Below are positions 38,502-47,751 of a stretch of DNA of 64,000 bases, one piece after another (within the stretch, counting starts at the first letter, position 1; every line of letters begins with the position of its first letter). Where the stretch lies: NCBI GenBank assembly GCA_022820825.1, contig JAJEEU010000062.1, positions 60,825-124,824 of the forward strand. Reading direction: 5' to 3'. Under the pieces are notes generated by a model. It did not search any database. It worked only from the letters and a program-made list of their open reading frames with translations, and had not been told where the DNA came from. Source of the DNA: Vicinamibacteria bacterium (GTDB taxonomy: Bacteria > Acidobacteriota > Vicinamibacteria > Vicinamibacterales > UBA8438). A program made the position numbers and the translations under genes.

Positions 38502-40814
38502 ATGACCACGTACCCCGCCGGCGGGGGGCGGCCCGCGCGGCTAGTCCTGGTTGTTGCCGGCGCGCTGCTGGGGCTGGCCGCGGCGAGCGCGCAGCAGGAT
38601 GCGCCGGTGGACGGCCATCAACGGATGCTGGATGCGCTGCGGCAGATCGCCGAGCGAGCGCCGGCCGCGCATCCCTACATAGGCGACGGCCCGGTGCGGC
38701 GGCTGCGCGAGGAGCTGGACGCTCTGCCGGCAGCCGCGCCCGGTCCGGACCGCTGGCGGCTGACGGTCCGCCTGGCGGACGAAGAGCTGCGCCTGGGGAA
38801 CGAAGCCGAAGCGATCCGTTTGTTCTCGCGGGCGCGCGAGCTCGTGCCGCGCAGCCTCGCCGATCCGTCCTGGCTCAACTACACGGTCTATCGCCTCGGC
38901 GTCGCGTACATGCGGCTCGCGGAAACGCAGAATTGCGCGCTGCACCCGACGGCCGAGAGCTGCATCCTGCCGCTGCAGGGCAGCGGCATTCACCGGCAGC
39001 AGGAACCGTCCCGGCTGGCGATCGATGCGTTCACGCACGTGCTCGAAAACACGCCGGAGCCGCAGGCCCAGCACCTCGCGTCCGGCGTCAGATCCCGGAA
39101 CCTGGCGGTCGGCGGCTCTCCGGAGAACGCGCTGGCCGAATCCACGGCGCGCGGCCTGGCGGCGCGCTGGCTGCTGAACATCGCCTACATGACCGTCGGC
39201 GAGTATCCCGAGGGCGTGCCCGAACGGTTCCTGATCCCGCCGGAGACGTTCGAGTCGCCCGAACGGATGCCGCGCTTCGACAACGTCGCGCCGGCGCTCG
39301 ACCTGCACACCTTCGACATGTGCGGCGGCGCCATCGCGGACGACTTCGACAACGACGGCTATCTCGACATCGTCACGTCGTCCTGGGATCCGGCGGACCG
39401 GATCCGCTACTTCCGCAACAACCGGGACGGCACCTTCACCGAGCGCACGGAGCAGGCCGGGCTGATCGGAATATCCGGCGGGCTGAACCTGGTCCAGGCC
39501 GACTACGACAACGACGGCAACGTGGACGTCTTCGTCCTGCGCGGAGCCTGGCTGCGGGAGCGCGGGCGGCACCCGAATTCGCTGCTCCGCAACAACGGCG
39601 ACGGCACCTTCACCGACGTGACGTTCGACGCCGGCCTCGGCGACGTGCACTACCCGAGCCAGACCGCCGCCTGGGCCGACTACGACAACGACGGCGACCT
39701 CGACCTGTACGTGGGCAACGAGACGTCGCGCGCGCTGGTGGCGCCCGGCCAGCTCTTCCGCAACAACGGCGACGGCACGTTCACGGACACGGCCGCCAGC
39801 GCCGGCGTGCTCAACCACCGCTACGCGAAGGCGGTGACCTGGGGCGACTACAACGGCGATCGGTTGCCGGACCTCTACGTATCCAACAGCGGCGGCGCCA
39901 ACCGCCTGTACCGCAACACGGGCAGGGGCACGTTCGTGGACGAGGCGCGGCGGCTGCGCGTGGGCCGGCCGCACGAGAGCTTCCCGGCCTGGTTCTGGGA
40001 CGTCGACAACGACGGCGCGCTGGACCTGTACGTGTCCGCCTACATCGCCGGCATCGAGCACCTGGCGGCCGACGCGCTCGGCCTGCCGGTCGGCGTCGAA
40101 CGCTCCAGGTTGTACAGGGGGACCGGAGACGGCCGCTTCGAAGAGGTGTCGGAGCAGTACGGCCTGCGGCGCCCGGTCGCGGCGATGGGCGCCAACTTCG
40201 GCGATCTCGACAACGACGGCTATCCGGACTTCTACCTCGGGACCGGCTACCCGCCGTACCACAGCCTCATGCCGGGCGTCATGTACCGCAACCGGGGCGG
40301 GCAGCGCTTCGCCGACGTCACCTACGCGGGGGGCTTCGGCCATCTGCAGAAGGGCCACGGCGTGTTCTTCGCCGACCTCGACCACGACGGCGATCAGGAC
40401 GTGTTCGAGCAGATGGGCGGCGCCTTTCCCGGCGACCGCTTCGGCAACGTGTTGTACGAGAACCCGGGCTTCGGCAACCACTGGATCACGATCAAGCCCG
40501 TGGGCGTGCGCTCCAACCGCTCGGCCATAGGCGCGCGTATCCGCGCCGACATCATCGAGGACGGGGTGCGCCGCAGCGTCTACCGCCACGTGAACAGCGG
40601 CGGCAGCTTCGGGGCGAACCCGCTGCGGCAGACCATCGGCCTCGGGTCGGCCCCGCGCATCGAACGGCTGGAGGTGTTCTGGCCCACCACCGGCGAGACG
40701 CAGGCATTCGCCGACGTGCCGGTGGACCGGATCATCCGGATCGTCGAGGGCGAGTCGTCGTACGAGACGCTCGAGCTGAAAACGTTGAGGCTGCGGACCC
40801 GATCCGGGGGATAA
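38502..40814 (+). CDS. secreted FG-GAP (VCBS) repeat protein with ASPIC/UnbV domain
   Basis: This 770-residue protein has a signal peptide (residues about 12-30) and a helical region to about residue 260. FG-GAP repeats with calcium-binding loops follow, such as DDFDNDGYLDIV, ADYDNDGNVDVFV, ADYDNDGDLDLYV, GDYNGDRLPDLYV, GDLDNDGYPDFYL and ADLDHDGDQDVFE. The C-terminal ~120 residues (NHWITIKPVGVRSNRSAIGARIRADI..GSGGSFGANPL.QTIGLG) are the ASPIC/UnbV domain. It forms a calcium-stabilised propeller at the cell surface. It is probably co-transcribed with the TPR lipoprotein. Confidence 0.9.
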   Translation: MTTYPAGGGRPARLVLVVAGALLGLAAASAQQDAPVDGHQRMLDALRQIAERAPAAHPYIGDGPVRRLREELDALPAAAPGPDRWRLTVRLADEELRLGNEAEAIRLFSRARELVPRSLADPSWLNYTVYRLGVAYMRLAETQNCALHPTAESCILPLQGSGIHRQQEPSRLAIDAFTHVLENTPEPQAQHLASGVRSRNLAVGGSPENALAESTARGLAARWLLNIAYMTVGEYPEGVPERFLIPPETFESPERMPRFDNVAPALDLHTFDMCGGAIADDFDNDGYLDIVTSSWDPADRIRYFRNNRDGTFTERTEQAGLIGISGGLNLVQADYDNDGNVDVFVLRGAWLRERGRHPNSLLRNNGDGTFTDVTFDAGLGDVHYPSQTAAWADYDNDGDLDLYVGNETSRALVAPGQLFRNNGDGTFTDTAASAGVLNHRYAKAVTWGDYNGDRLPDLYVSNSGGANRLYRNTGRGTFVDEARRLRVGRPHESFPAWFWDVDNDGALDLYVSAYIAGIEHLAADALGLPVGVERSRLYRGTGDGRFEEVSEQYGLRRPVAAMGANFGDLDNDGYPDFYLGTGYPPYHSLMPGVMYRNRGGQRFADVTYAGGFGHLQKGHGVFFADLDHDGDQDVFEQMGGAFPGDRFGNVLYENPGFGNHWITIKPVGVRSNRSAIGARIRADIIEDGVRRSVYRHVNSGGSFGANPLRQTIGLGSAPRIERLEVFWPTTGETQAFADVPVDRIIRIVEGESSYETLELKTLRLRTRSGG

Positions 40815-40815
40815 T
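40785..40815 (+). promoter_or_regulatory. candidate promoter for the kinase-Nudix gene
   Basis: TTGAGG (40785-40790) and GATAAT (40810-40815) are separated by 19 bases, slightly longer than ideal. They overlap the 3' end of the ASPIC gene. The GTG start of the next gene lies 26 bases downstream. Confidence 0.4.
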
Positions 40816-40841
40816 GTCGTGAGCGAACAGGGCCGCAGCAC

Positions 40842-42194
40842 GTGAAGTCCGCACTCCAGGCGCGCGCAGAAGACGCCAGAAAACGGTTCAACGGCGCACG
40901 AAAACCGATCGTGTTGGAGTTCGCCGGCGTACCGAAGGCCGGAAAAACTACAACCCTCGGCCAGATACAGACGTTCCTCAAACGGTGCGGGTTCCGTGTA
41001 GAGGTCGTGGTGGAGCGGGCATCCGTTTGCCCAATTCGTGACAAGAAACACGCCAACTTCAACGTCTGGACGGCGTGCACCACGCTGTCGAAAATTCTGG
41101 AAAAAACGCAGACGCCGGCGCACGCCGATGATCCCGATGTGCTGATCCTCGACCGCGGCCTGTTCGATGCGGTGAGCTGGCTGGCCGTCATGGAACGACT
41201 CGCCCGGATACAACCGGAGGAACGACAGGCGGTCGAACGCTTCCTCCTGTTGAAGGACTGGAGCCGGCGCGTGACCGGCGTCATCGTGATGACCACGTCG
41301 CCTCACGATTCGATGGAACGAGAACGCGGCGACCTGCCTGTGGAAAAGACCGGATCCATCATGAACGAGGACGTTCTGCGGCTCATGTTGGAGACGACCA
41401 AACAGACGGCGGAGAAGCTCGACCGCCATTTCCGGATACACCGGGTCGATACGTCGAAAAAGACGAGCGGCGGCCCCAGGGAGACCGCCGAAATCGTTGC
41501 CGACATCGTGCTGTCCCTGATCGAAGAGCAGATCGACGAAAAGATTCTGTGCCTCCCAGTGGCGGCCGTTGCGTCCCGGTTCGGGGACGAGACGTGCCTC
41601 GCCGGTTCAGGGGCCGGCGCCCTGGTTGCCCGCTTCGCCGGCGACGGACAATTCAGGAGCCGCGAGGAAGTCGAGGCGGATGATGGCGTCGTTCAAGCGC
41701 TGCCGGTCGTGGTAGTCCGCAACAACAGCGGCGATGTCCTGCGGCTCAGGCGCCGCGAGCGGCGGTCGGATGATCCGCTGCACGAGAAGGTGGTGATCTG
41801 GGCCGGAGGGCACGTCCGGCGGGAGGACAACGCCAACGGCGCGTCGATTACGCAATGCGTGGTCCGGGAGCTCAAGGAAGAACTCCGTCTCAGCGTGGAA
41901 ACCAACGATCTGGTACTGCTCGGAGCGGTCTGGGTACGAAACGGAGATCGTACGGGAATGCACGTCGCGCTGGTGTACGAGTGGCGCGCGCCTACCGACG
42001 ACGTGGCTGTAGTTCTGAGCGCCACCGAGTTCTTCGAGCGCCGGGGCACTTCACTGAGCGGCAGGTTCGTTGACGTGTCCCAACTTGCAAGAGACGTCGA
42101 CGCCGGCGGTATTCACGAACCGTGGAGCGTCGAGATCGTTCGCCGCCTGCTCCCTGAAACGGCTGCCCACACCGCGCGTCCCCTGCTCGTCTGA
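40842..42194 (+). CDS. P-loop nucleotide kinase-like domain fused to Nudix hydrolase
   Basis: This 450-residue protein starts with GTG. Residues 1-210 form a P-loop domain: Walker A GVPKAGKTTT at about 29-38, and LILDRGLFDAVSWL at about 103-116, as in deoxynucleoside/thymidylate-kinase-like folds. Residues about 285-440 are a Nudix domain with GGHVRRE and the catalytic RELKEEL; the spacing between them is 13 residues, not the usual 7. Together they might phosphorylate and hydrolyse a nucleotide or nucleotide conjugate. Base composition is visibly less GC-rich than its neighbours, suggesting transfer. It faces the nuclease pair end to end (25-base gap). The exact substrate is unknown. Confidence 0.8.
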   Translation: MKSALQARAEDARKRFNGARKPIVLEFAGVPKAGKTTTLGQIQTFLKRCGFRVEVVVERASVCPIRDKKHANFNVWTACTTLSKILEKTQTPAHADDPDVLILDRGLFDAVSWLAVMERLARIQPEERQAVERFLLLKDWSRRVTGVIVMTTSPHDSMERERGDLPVEKTGSIMNEDVLRLMLETTKQTAEKLDRHFRIHRVDTSKKTSGGPRETAEIVADIVLSLIEEQIDEKILCLPVAAVASRFGDETCLAGSGAGALVARFAGDGQFRSREEVEADDGVVQALPVVVVRNNSGDVLRLRRRERRSDDPLHEKVVIWAGGHVRREDNANGASITQCVVRELKEELRLSVETNDLVLLGAVWVRNGDRTGMHVALVYEWRAPTDDVAVVLSATEFFERRGTSLSGRFVDVSQLARDVDAGGIHEPWSVEIVRRLLPETAAHTARPLLV

Positions 42195-42219
42195 GCGCCA
42201 CCCTCTCGCTAGGCACGCA

Positions 42220-42768
42220 TCAATCGCGTAGATGGCCGACCGCTTCGTCCACCAGCGGGGCCAAGTCCTGCCATGCCGTGAAGACTCTCTCCACCAGGAA
42301 GTCACGGTATTCCTTGAGGTTGTCACCCTCCCAGAACCTGCCAGCCGGAGGATCCAAGTACACATAGGCCGGCCACCAGGGACTGCGACGCGGAAACTTG
42401 GGACACGCCTCCTTCGTAAAGGGCTGCCTGTAGCGATCCACGTTCGTCCTGACTCCAAGCCAGATACCTTCGGGCGAGAAATGCGCCGATTTGCGATGCC
42501 ATTCCAACCTCACGTCCGGGTCCCGATCACCTCTGGGCCAATCGTGACGGCGGAGCCCCAACCCTGGCCATTCTCCGTCGTGAAAAAACGACTCGATGCC
42601 CTCATCGGCAATCTTCCCGCTGCCGAGAGCCGCGTCGAGATCGCCCTTGAGACTGCGGTAGAATCGATCCGTGAACGCGTTGACTTCGGCTTTCAGAGCC
42701 GCCCACTCCCTGATCCGCGCTTCGTGCTCCAGATAGAACTTGATCCGCTCGTCTTCGATTCGGTTCAT
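42220..42768 (-). CDS. unknown partner protein of the PD-(D/E)XK nuclease
   Basis: This 182-residue protein starts at 42768, overlapping the nuclease stop by four bases (ATGA). It has a helical N-terminus (EDERIKFYLEHEARIREWAALKAEVNAF) and a mixed C-terminal part rich in Trp (GEWPGLGLRRHDWPRGD; RRSPWWPAYVYLDPP; GRFWEGDNLKEYRDFL). No known family is recognised. The strict coupling implies a joint function with the nuclease, perhaps as regulator, immunity or sensor subunit; this is inference. Less GC-rich than surrounding genes. Confidence 0.7.
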   Translation of the reverse strand: MNRIEDERIKFYLEHEARIREWAALKAEVNAFTDRFYRSLKGDLDAALGSGKIADEGIESFFHDGEWPGLGLRRHDWPRGDRDPDVRLEWHRKSAHFSPEGIWLGVRTNVDRYRQPFTKEACPKFPRRSPWWPAYVYLDPPAGRFWEGDNLKEYRDFLVERVFTAWQDLAPLVDEAVGHLRD

Positions 42769-43487
42769 CCGAACTGCTCCTTGAGCGTCCGCAGGTAGTT
42801 CTCGACAACATCCACAGCCTCTGCAGAGCCAGACGCGGGCTGCGACTCGGTCAGCGCCGCCTCTATCATCCAGCGAACCTCCCGCCACGAGAGGACCCTG
42901 AATGCGCGTTGCGCGCGCGGTGCAGTCGCCGTGCGGGGCTCGTGGCCGTCCGGCGTCAGGAACAGGAACAGCGGCGCCTTCTCGTCCTTGAAATGCGTGT
43001 ACAGGTCGTTACACTGGTCAGGCTGCTCATCTGCATCGACCTTGTTCTCGATGACGAGCGTGAAGTCCTCGCCCTTCACGACGAGGTCGGCCTCTCTGCC
43101 GTTCCGCCACTGCGAGAACGTCACGTCCCTGACCGCCAGCGGCGATGGCGCTGGCTTCCCGGTGCAATGTTCCACCAAGCGCCTGACCAGCGCACAACCG
43201 AGCCCGTGCCGGTTGGTCGGTGTCAAGAGCCATTCGAGCGTTTTTGAATGCGTGTTTTCGTCGCGAGCCCGCCCGATGATATCGAGAAAGTCCGATGGCC
43301 CGGTCACCCACAGGCCGTCGGAAACGAGACGGTCGTGCTCGCGTTGCATCTCCTCCATTGCCGTGCGCCAGTCGGCCAGAAGCGCCTTGGTCCGGCGCAC
43401 CGAGATCTCGCTCCACTCGCGTTCCATCGCCCGAACGTCCGCCTCCCACGAGCGGATTCGATCAACCGGCATGACGTGAACGGACAT
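42765..43487 (-). CDS. PD-(D/E)XK superfamily nuclease
   Basis: About 240 residues. The motif order fits the PD-(D/E)XK nuclease family PF14281: ENTHSKTLEWLLTPTNRHGLGCALVRRLVEH, then NGREADLVVKGEDFTLVIENKVDADEQPDQCNDL. The catalytic Asp is in EADLVV and the E-x-K in IENKVDADEQ. Start alternatives at 43487 and 43472 cannot be separated; there is no clear ribosome-binding site. Nucleases of this group are found in defence-related and mobile loci. It is translationally coupled to the 182-residue unknown protein. Composition and neighbours suggest horizontal gain. Confidence 0.8.
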   Translation of the reverse strand: MSVHVMPVDRIRSWEADVRAMEREWSEISVRRTKALLADWRTAMEEMQREHDRLVSDGLWVTGPSDFLDIIGRARDENTHSKTLEWLLTPTNRHGLGCALVRRLVEHCTGKPAPSPLAVRDVTFSQWRNGREADLVVKGEDFTLVIENKVDADEQPDQCNDLYTHFKDEKAPLFLFLTPDGHEPRTATAPRAQRAFRVLSWREVRWMIEAALTESQPASGSAEAVDVVENYLRTLKEQFG

Positions 43488-43550
43488 GGCGTGCACCGAA
43501 CATAGCCGACCCTTGCGCGGCAACGCAACGCGCTGGATTAAGCTCTTGGC

Positions 43551-44657
43551 ATGGATGCTCGGCCCACCTGGAAATGTTGCATGCGCGCCGTCATCCCGTC
43601 GTTGTTTCTGGTTCTGCTGATTAACCCGGCGCCGTCGGCGCAGACGGCCCGCAACGACACGCTGGAGATCTACGTCGTCGACGTGGAGGGCGGCGAGGCG
43701 ACGCTGTTCGTCGGTCCCTCGGGCGAGTCGCTGCTAGTCGATACGGGCTGGCCCGGCTTCGACGGGCGCGACGCCGATCGCATCGCCGCCGCCGCGCGGC
43801 AGGCGGGCGTGGAGCAGGTCGACTACCTGCTCGTCACCCACTTTCACACCGACCACATGGGCGGCGCGGTGCAACTGGCCGAACGGATGCCCGTGCGGAA
43901 TTTCATCGACCACGGCGAGACGGTCGACAAGGAACAACGCTGGCTCGACAGGTTCCAGGTCTACGCGGACCTGCGCGGGCGCGGCGTCCACCGCGCCGTG
44001 CGGCCGGGCGACGCCATCCCCATGGCCGGGCTGGACGTGGTCGTCATCGCGTCCGATGGAGCCGTACTCGACGCGCCGCTCGACGGAGCCGGCGCCGCCA
44101 ACCCGTTCTGCGACGGCTTCACGTTTCAGGGGGCGGAGATCACGAGCCGCTACGGCAACGCGGAGGACGACCAGTCCATCGCCATGTTCATCCGGTTCGG
44201 AGAGTTTCGCACGGTCATCATGGGCGACCTGAACTGGAACCGGGAACATCCACTGATGTGTCCGGACAACAAGGTCGGCGCGGCAGACCTGTACCTCGTA
44301 TCGCACCACGGGTCCGAGACATCCGGCTCGGAAGCGCTGGTGCACGCGTTGGCGCCGCGGGCGGCGATCATGAACAACGGCCCGCGCAAGGGCGGCGCGG
44401 TGCAGACGTTCGAGATCCTGGGGGCAGCGGACGGCCTGGAGGACCTCTGGCTGAACCACTACTCCATCCCGGCCGGCGACGCGCACAACCCGCCGGAGCG
44501 GTTCATCGCCAATCTGGAGGAAGGCGCGCCGCAGGCGGACGGCCGGACCGTCCACATGGGACCCGCGCACTGGATCCACGTTTCGGCACGCCGGGACGGC
44601 TCGTTCACGGTAACCAACAGCCGCAACGGGTTCAGCCGGACGTACAATTCAAGGTAG
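43551..44657 (+). CDS. secreted metallo-beta-lactamase-fold hydrolase (ComEC-like)
   Basis: This protein of up to 368 residues has the MBL motif THFHTDHMGG, a DTGW strand motif before it, and later GDLNWNREHP and LVSHHGSETSGS. This is the order of the ComEC/Rec2-type beta-CASP-less MBL proteins. A hydrophobic stretch (residues 14-28) ending in PSAQ is a signal peptide. The ATG at 43551 has a TAAGCT box six bases upstream and may be leaderless; ATG 43581 is an alternative. The substrate may be a phosphodiester or lactone; not determinable. The haem/propeller gene follows 24 bases later. Confidence 0.83.
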   Translation: MDARPTWKCCMRAVIPSLFLVLLINPAPSAQTARNDTLEIYVVDVEGGEATLFVGPSGESLLVDTGWPGFDGRDADRIAAAARQAGVEQVDYLLVTHFHTDHMGGAVQLAERMPVRNFIDHGETVDKEQRWLDRFQVYADLRGRGVHRAVRPGDAIPMAGLDVVVIASDGAVLDAPLDGAGAANPFCDGFTFQGAEITSRYGNAEDDQSIAMFIRFGEFRTVIMGDLNWNREHPLMCPDNKVGAADLYLVSHHGSETSGSEALVHALAPRAAIMNNGPRKGGAVQTFEILGAADGLEDLWLNHYSIPAGDAHNPPERFIANLEEGAPQADGRTVHMGPAHWIHVSARRDGSFTVTNSRNGFSRTYNSR

Positions 44658-44681
44658 TCGCGTGCGGTGCGGAGGATAACG

Positions 44682-46313
44682 ATGAACCTACGGCGACATA
44701 TCGCGCGGACAGCCCGCCGGGCCGGGCTGGCAGGCGCGCTGCTGGCGGTGCTGGCGGCGCCGGTCTGGGCTGGCGGAGGGGCGGTTGAGGGGGCGCTCGG
44801 CGGCGAGGTGACCGACGCCGGCGGCGCACCGCTGTCCGGCGTGATGGTCACCGCCCACGACGGCCGGCGCGGGGCCAGCACCACCGTCTTCACCGACGCC
44901 GACGGCCGTTTCGGGCTGCCCGAGTTGCGGCCGGGACGCTATCGGGTTACCGCGCGCCGCATCGGGTTCGAGATGCAGGCGCACGAAGACGTGGCGCACG
45001 ACGGAGCGCCGCTGCGCTTCGTCCTGCCGGACAAGGCCGACTTCGCGGAGGATCTGCCGGCGGCCTACTGGTACTCGCAGCTCGAGTGGCCGGACGTGGA
45101 ATCGCACGCCAACTTCGCGCGGGCCTGCGCCAACTGCCACCAGATCGGCGACTGGGCTTGGCGCACACCGCGTGACGCGGCGGCGTGGGAAGAAGTGCTG
45201 GGACGCATGGAACGGCGCGGCCCGCCCCTGTACGCGCGCAGCCGCGCCGGCCTCATCGAGAGGCTGATGCGGACATTCGGCCCCGGCGCCCCGGCGCCCG
45301 ACGTCGAACCGCCCCCGCCGCCGTCAGGCGACGCGCTGCGCGCGGTGATCCGCGAGTACGACGTCGACCTGGAACGCCGCACGAGCTGCCACGACCTGGA
45401 GCCGGGCGCCGACGGGCGGATGTACACCGAAGAGGGCTACTGGCTGGACCCGCGCACGCTGGACCGCGGCGCGTTCCCGATCGGTCCAGGCGCCCATTCC
45501 ATCGAGCGGGCCGCCAACGGCGATTTCTGGATCACGGTCACCGGCAGCGACGAGCTGGTGCGGCTGGACCCCGAAACCGGCCAGGTCGACCGCCACACGC
45601 ATCCCGAGATCGACGGCGACCGCGGCGTCTACCCGCACACCTTGCGCTTCGACGCGCAGCAGCAGATCTGGTACACCCTGACCGCCTCCAACCACCTGGC
45701 GCGCTTCGACCCGCGCACGGCGCAGTTCGAGTACCACCGCCTGCCCGGGGGCACGGATGATCCGGAAGAGCTGTCCGGCGCGGCCATCGCGTACGGCAGC
45801 GACATCGCCCCGGACCAGTCCGTCTGGTGGTCGCAACTGCTGGGGCCGCGCATCGGCCGCTACGACCCCGCCACGGGCGAGTTGCAGGCGTGGACGACGC
45901 CCTACAGCGGCCCGCGGCGGCTGCGCGTGGCGGGCGACGGGATGGTCTGGGTGCCGTTCTTCGGCCACGCGCGCCTCGGCCGTTTCGACCCGCGCAGCGA
46001 GGAATGGAAGACGTGGGAGCTGCCGACCGGCCCGGCCGGCACGGAGCTGCCGTATGCGCTGGCGGTCCACCCGCAGACCGGAGACGTATGGATCACCGGC
46101 TCCAACAGCGACACGCTGATCCGTTTCCACCCCGCGACGGAGCGGTTCGACGTGTTTCCGCTGCCGACGCCGGTGAGCTGGACGCGGGAGATCGAGTTCG
46201 ACACGCGCGGACACGTGTGGACGTGCACGTCGGACGCCAAGATCGCCGCCGACAGGGAAGGCGTCTCCCGCTTCATCGAGCTGGAGTTGCCGGCCGCGGA
46301 CGCGGCCGAATGA
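44682..46313 (+). CDS. secreted haem-binding Vgb-like propeller with carboxypeptidase-regulatory domain
   Basis: This 543-residue protein has GGAGG before the ATG and a signal peptide (cleavage near VWAGG). Residues about 38-120 are a carboxypeptidase-regulatory Ig-like domain (GGEVTDAGGAPLSGVMVTAHDG; DGRFGLPELRPGRYRVTARR). One c-type haem motif, CANCH (about residue 145), follows, then a six-blade propeller like virginiamycin B lyase (GDFWITVTGSDELVRLDPETGQV; VWITGSNSDTLIRFHPATE). The lyase active site cannot be confirmed. It is likely a periplasmic electron-transfer or sensing protein, co-transcribed with the MBL hydrolase. Confidence 0.8.
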   Translation: MNLRRHIARTARRAGLAGALLAVLAAPVWAGGGAVEGALGGEVTDAGGAPLSGVMVTAHDGRRGASTTVFTDADGRFGLPELRPGRYRVTARRIGFEMQAHEDVAHDGAPLRFVLPDKADFAEDLPAAYWYSQLEWPDVESHANFARACANCHQIGDWAWRTPRDAAAWEEVLGRMERRGPPLYARSRAGLIERLMRTFGPGAPAPDVEPPPPPSGDALRAVIREYDVDLERRTSCHDLEPGADGRMYTEEGYWLDPRTLDRGAFPIGPGAHSIERAANGDFWITVTGSDELVRLDPETGQVDRHTHPEIDGDRGVYPHTLRFDAQQQIWYTLTASNHLARFDPRTAQFEYHRLPGGTDDPEELSGAAIAYGSDIAPDQSVWWSQLLGPRIGRYDPATGELQAWTTPYSGPRRLRVAGDGMVWVPFFGHARLGRFDPRSEEWKTWELPTGPAGTELPYALAVHPQTGDVWITGSNSDTLIRFHPATERFDVFPLPTPVSWTREIEFDTRGHVWTCTSDAKIAADREGVSRFIELELPAADAAE

Positions 46314-46367
46314 ACCGGGCCGCGGGCGGCGCCGGCCGTAGCGACCGGCGCCCCGCGCGGCGCTCGC

Positions 46368-47690
46368 CTACTGCGCCGAGTTGCGCGCCGCGGTTTCCCC
46401 CTCCACCGTGTAGGTGATGAAGCCGATCATCATCTCCTCCCACGTCTGGTCGCCCCAGCGCACCGTCGCGGTCGGATCGGGGTTGGCGCGGTTGGCCGCC
46501 GAGTTGTCGAAGTGCGCGCTCACGCGCATCTTCGACCCCTTCGGCAACAGCAGCGGCTCGGCCAGGTAGTAGTCCGTCTGCCACCCGAAGTCGAAGCGCG
46601 GGACGCTCAGGACGATCTCGGTGCTGCCGTCCGGGTAGGTGACCGTGTAGGTCATGTCCTTGCCGCGCAGGTGCATGTGCGGATGCAGCGTCCAGACCTT
46701 GACGTCCTCGCTGAAGGTCGCTTCGGCCTCGACTTCGTAGTTGGCCGCGCCCGGCGGCAGCTCGAACAGCGGATTCGCGATAAGGCCGGTGCGGACCTCA
46801 CGGGCCGGCGGCTCGTCGGCGAAGATCAGGCCGAGCTTCGAGCGGTCGAGGCCGGGCTCGCCGTCTGTGGTGTAGTGCAGGTTGAATATCAGCGTCGAGC
46901 CGGCCGGTATGCGCTTGGCCGTGCCCGGCGCATGCACCGGGGGCTCCTCTCCTACCGCCCAGTTCACCAGCATGGCGTCGCCGCCGCGCGGCCGCCCGTC
47001 GTCGGCCGCCGCGCGCGCTGCCCGTCGCGGCGGCTGCTGGCCCTCTGCCAGGATCGGCTTCACTGCGACCACCTGCGGGCGGTCGTTCGGCTCCGGCTCC
47101 TTCACGTAGATCACGATGTGGTGCACATGCTGCCGGTCACCCGCGCGCACCTCGCCCGCCTGCATCCACATGTCCTGCGTGAACCCGGTCGGGACATCGA
47201 AGTACTGATAATCGACGGTGCCGGTGGCCGGCACCTCGAATTCGACCGGCATCTCGAACACCATGTCCGGCGTGCCGATCTGCCAGCCCTCGGTAAACTC
47301 GGGAAGCGGCGGCAGCTCCGCCGGGTTTCCCTCGCGGGCGCCGCTCGTCACCCACGCCGCGATGGTGTCGATCTCCGGCTGCGTCAGGCTCAAATCGTTG
47401 CTGAAGACGCCGTAGCGCCGGTCGGCGTGCCACGGCGGCATCTCGCGCGTCGTCACTTTCTCGTGAATCGCGCGCGCCCAGGGCCGCGCTTCGCGGAAGG
47501 TGACGAGCGACATCGGCGCCACCTCGCCCTCCCGGTGGCAGCTTATGCACTTCTCGTAGAAGATCGGCGCGACGTCCTTGCTGAACGTGGGCCCGCTCTC
47601 CTGCGCGAGCGCGCTACCGCTGAACGCGCCGCCCAACATGAGGGCGACCGCCGCAAGGACGACACCGGCGTGAATCAGGTTGCGGCTCAT
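46368..47690 (-). CDS. secreted cytochrome c with copper-monooxygenase-like domains
   Basis: This 440-residue paralogue of 31758-33182 has a signal peptide (cleavage near GSALAQE), haem site CISCH followed by REGEVAPMSLVTFREARPWARAIHEKV, and EMPPWHADRRYGVFSND. The C-terminal part has HVHHIVIYVKEP (possible CuH histidines), LHPHMHLRGKDMTYTVTYPDG (possible CuM pair) and AHFDNSAANRANPDPTATV. This copy keeps the HH and HMH positions best. It is likely a periplasmic, haem-fed monooxygenase; activity is unproven. It is convergent with the haem/propeller gene. Confidence 0.82.
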   Translation of the reverse strand: MSRNLIHAGVVLAAVALMLGGAFSGSALAQESGPTFSKDVAPIFYEKCISCHREGEVAPMSLVTFREARPWARAIHEKVTTREMPPWHADRRYGVFSNDLSLTQPEIDTIAAWVTSGAREGNPAELPPLPEFTEGWQIGTPDMVFEMPVEFEVPATGTVDYQYFDVPTGFTQDMWMQAGEVRAGDRQHVHHIVIYVKEPEPNDRPQVVAVKPILAEGQQPPRRAARAAADDGRPRGGDAMLVNWAVGEEPPVHAPGTAKRIPAGSTLIFNLHYTTDGEPGLDRSKLGLIFADEPPAREVRTGLIANPLFELPPGAANYEVEAEATFSEDVKVWTLHPHMHLRGKDMTYTVTYPDGSTEIVLSVPRFDFGWQTDYYLAEPLLLPKGSKMRVSAHFDNSAANRANPDPTATVRWGDQTWEEMMIGFITYTVEGETAARNSAQ

Positions 47691-47751
47691 GAATCCCTCC
47701 GCTGCGTGGATGCTGCGTACTCCGCAACCATACCACCACCGCCGCCCCGCG

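Noticed and set aside
38541..41441. A 966-codon minus-strand open frame
   Set aside because: Antisense to the FG-GAP/ASPIC gene, whose calcium loops are unmistakable; no domain is visible in the antisense product.
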